DNA of 23,528 nt from JBEIHX01 sp040381075 (GTDB lineage: Bacteria; Pseudomonadota; Alphaproteobacteria; Caulobacterales; Aquidulcibacteraceae), in contig JBEIHX010000045.1 of NCBI GenBank assembly GCA_040381075.1, positions 1-23,528 on the forward strand, in the 5' to 3' direction. The notes under the pieces are model-generated. The model worked only from the letters and a program-made list of their open reading frames with translations, did not search any database and was not told where the DNA came from. The position numbers and the translations under genes were made by a program. Shown here in pieces: positions 23,472-23,528 of the stretch. How positions within the stretch are numbered: position 1 is the first letter of the stretch; each line of letters starts with the position of its first letter.

Positions 23472-23528
23472 TGGTGGGTGTACCAGGATTCGAACCTGGG
23501 ACCCGCTGATTAAGAGTCAGCTGCTCTA
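23472..23528 (-). tRNA. tRNA-Lys (anticodon CTT), 5' part beyond the window
   Basis: Read on the minus strand, the anticodon arm CTGA-CTCTTAA-TCAG gives anticodon CTT (reads AAG). It is followed by the T arm CCAGG-TTCGAAT-CCTGG, the acceptor strand TACACCC, the discriminator A and an encoded CCA (complement of 23472-23474). The D arm and 5' acceptor strand are cut off by the right edge of the window. Confidence 0.93.

Overview
The window is GC-rich bacterial DNA, most likely from an alphaproteobacterium of the Caulobacterales/Maricaulales kind. The best support is a CpdR-type response regulator, which belongs to the CtrA cell-cycle circuit. A solitary motB, a short-type glutamyl-tRNA synthetase, an isovaleryl-CoA dehydrogenase and a TonB-dependent receptor with Fur-like sites upstream also fit. 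The taxonomic placement is inference; the gene identities come from visible motifs.

Layout. 1-706: a proline-rich protein with two C-terminal hydrophobic segments, open at the left edge; its coding frame runs through six 15-bp repeats (PPGSA). 748-1917: isovaleryl-CoA dehydrogenase. 2014-2922 (minus): flagellar stator MotB, with a 12-bp x 4 tandem repeat abutting its stop codon. 3028-4393: a two-gene operon of a flavin-reductase-like protein and a beta-hydroxyacid dehydrogenase. 4506-6713 (minus): TonB-dependent receptor. 7118-8455: gltX, with a stem-loop and a duplicated 16-mer in its leader. 8478-9626 (minus): TPR plus aspartyl/asparaginyl beta-hydroxylase. 9819-10601: exported DUF3108-like protein. 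10655-11482: SDR oxidoreductase. 11507-11872 (minus): cpdR. 12098-12184: tRNA-Leu(CAA), followed by a 17-bp x 4 tandem repeat. 12585-13684 (minus): frameshifted transglutaminase-like exported protein. 14125-15762: two small membrane proteins and an AraC-type regulator. 16468-17349: alpha/beta hydrolase. 17567-19729 (minus): katG. About 20206-20480: decayed IS3-type transposase fragment in gene-poor DNA. 21098-22373 (minus): acyltransferase-3 membrane protein, out of frame at a run of eight C. 23472 to the right edge (minus): tRNA-Lys(CTT).

The genes are mostly unrelated housekeeping and accessory functions, and there is no single large operon. Metabolic genes (ivd, hydroxyacid dehydrogenase, SDR, flavin reductase) are interspersed with envelope functions (receptor, acyltransferase, DUF3108 protein, transglutaminase-like protein), oxidative-stress defence (KatG) and cell-cycle/motility functions (CpdR, MotB). 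I saw no phage, CRISPR, toxin-antitoxin or secretion cluster and no convincing new multi-gene system.

The most notable features are two genes split by single frameshifts (one at a C8 homopolymer, a possible phase-variation site), several different short tandem repeats in or beside genes, and a head-to-head pair of genes whose 5' ends overlap. The right third (about 19.7-21.1 kb and 22.4-23.5 kb) is gene-poor and looks eroded.
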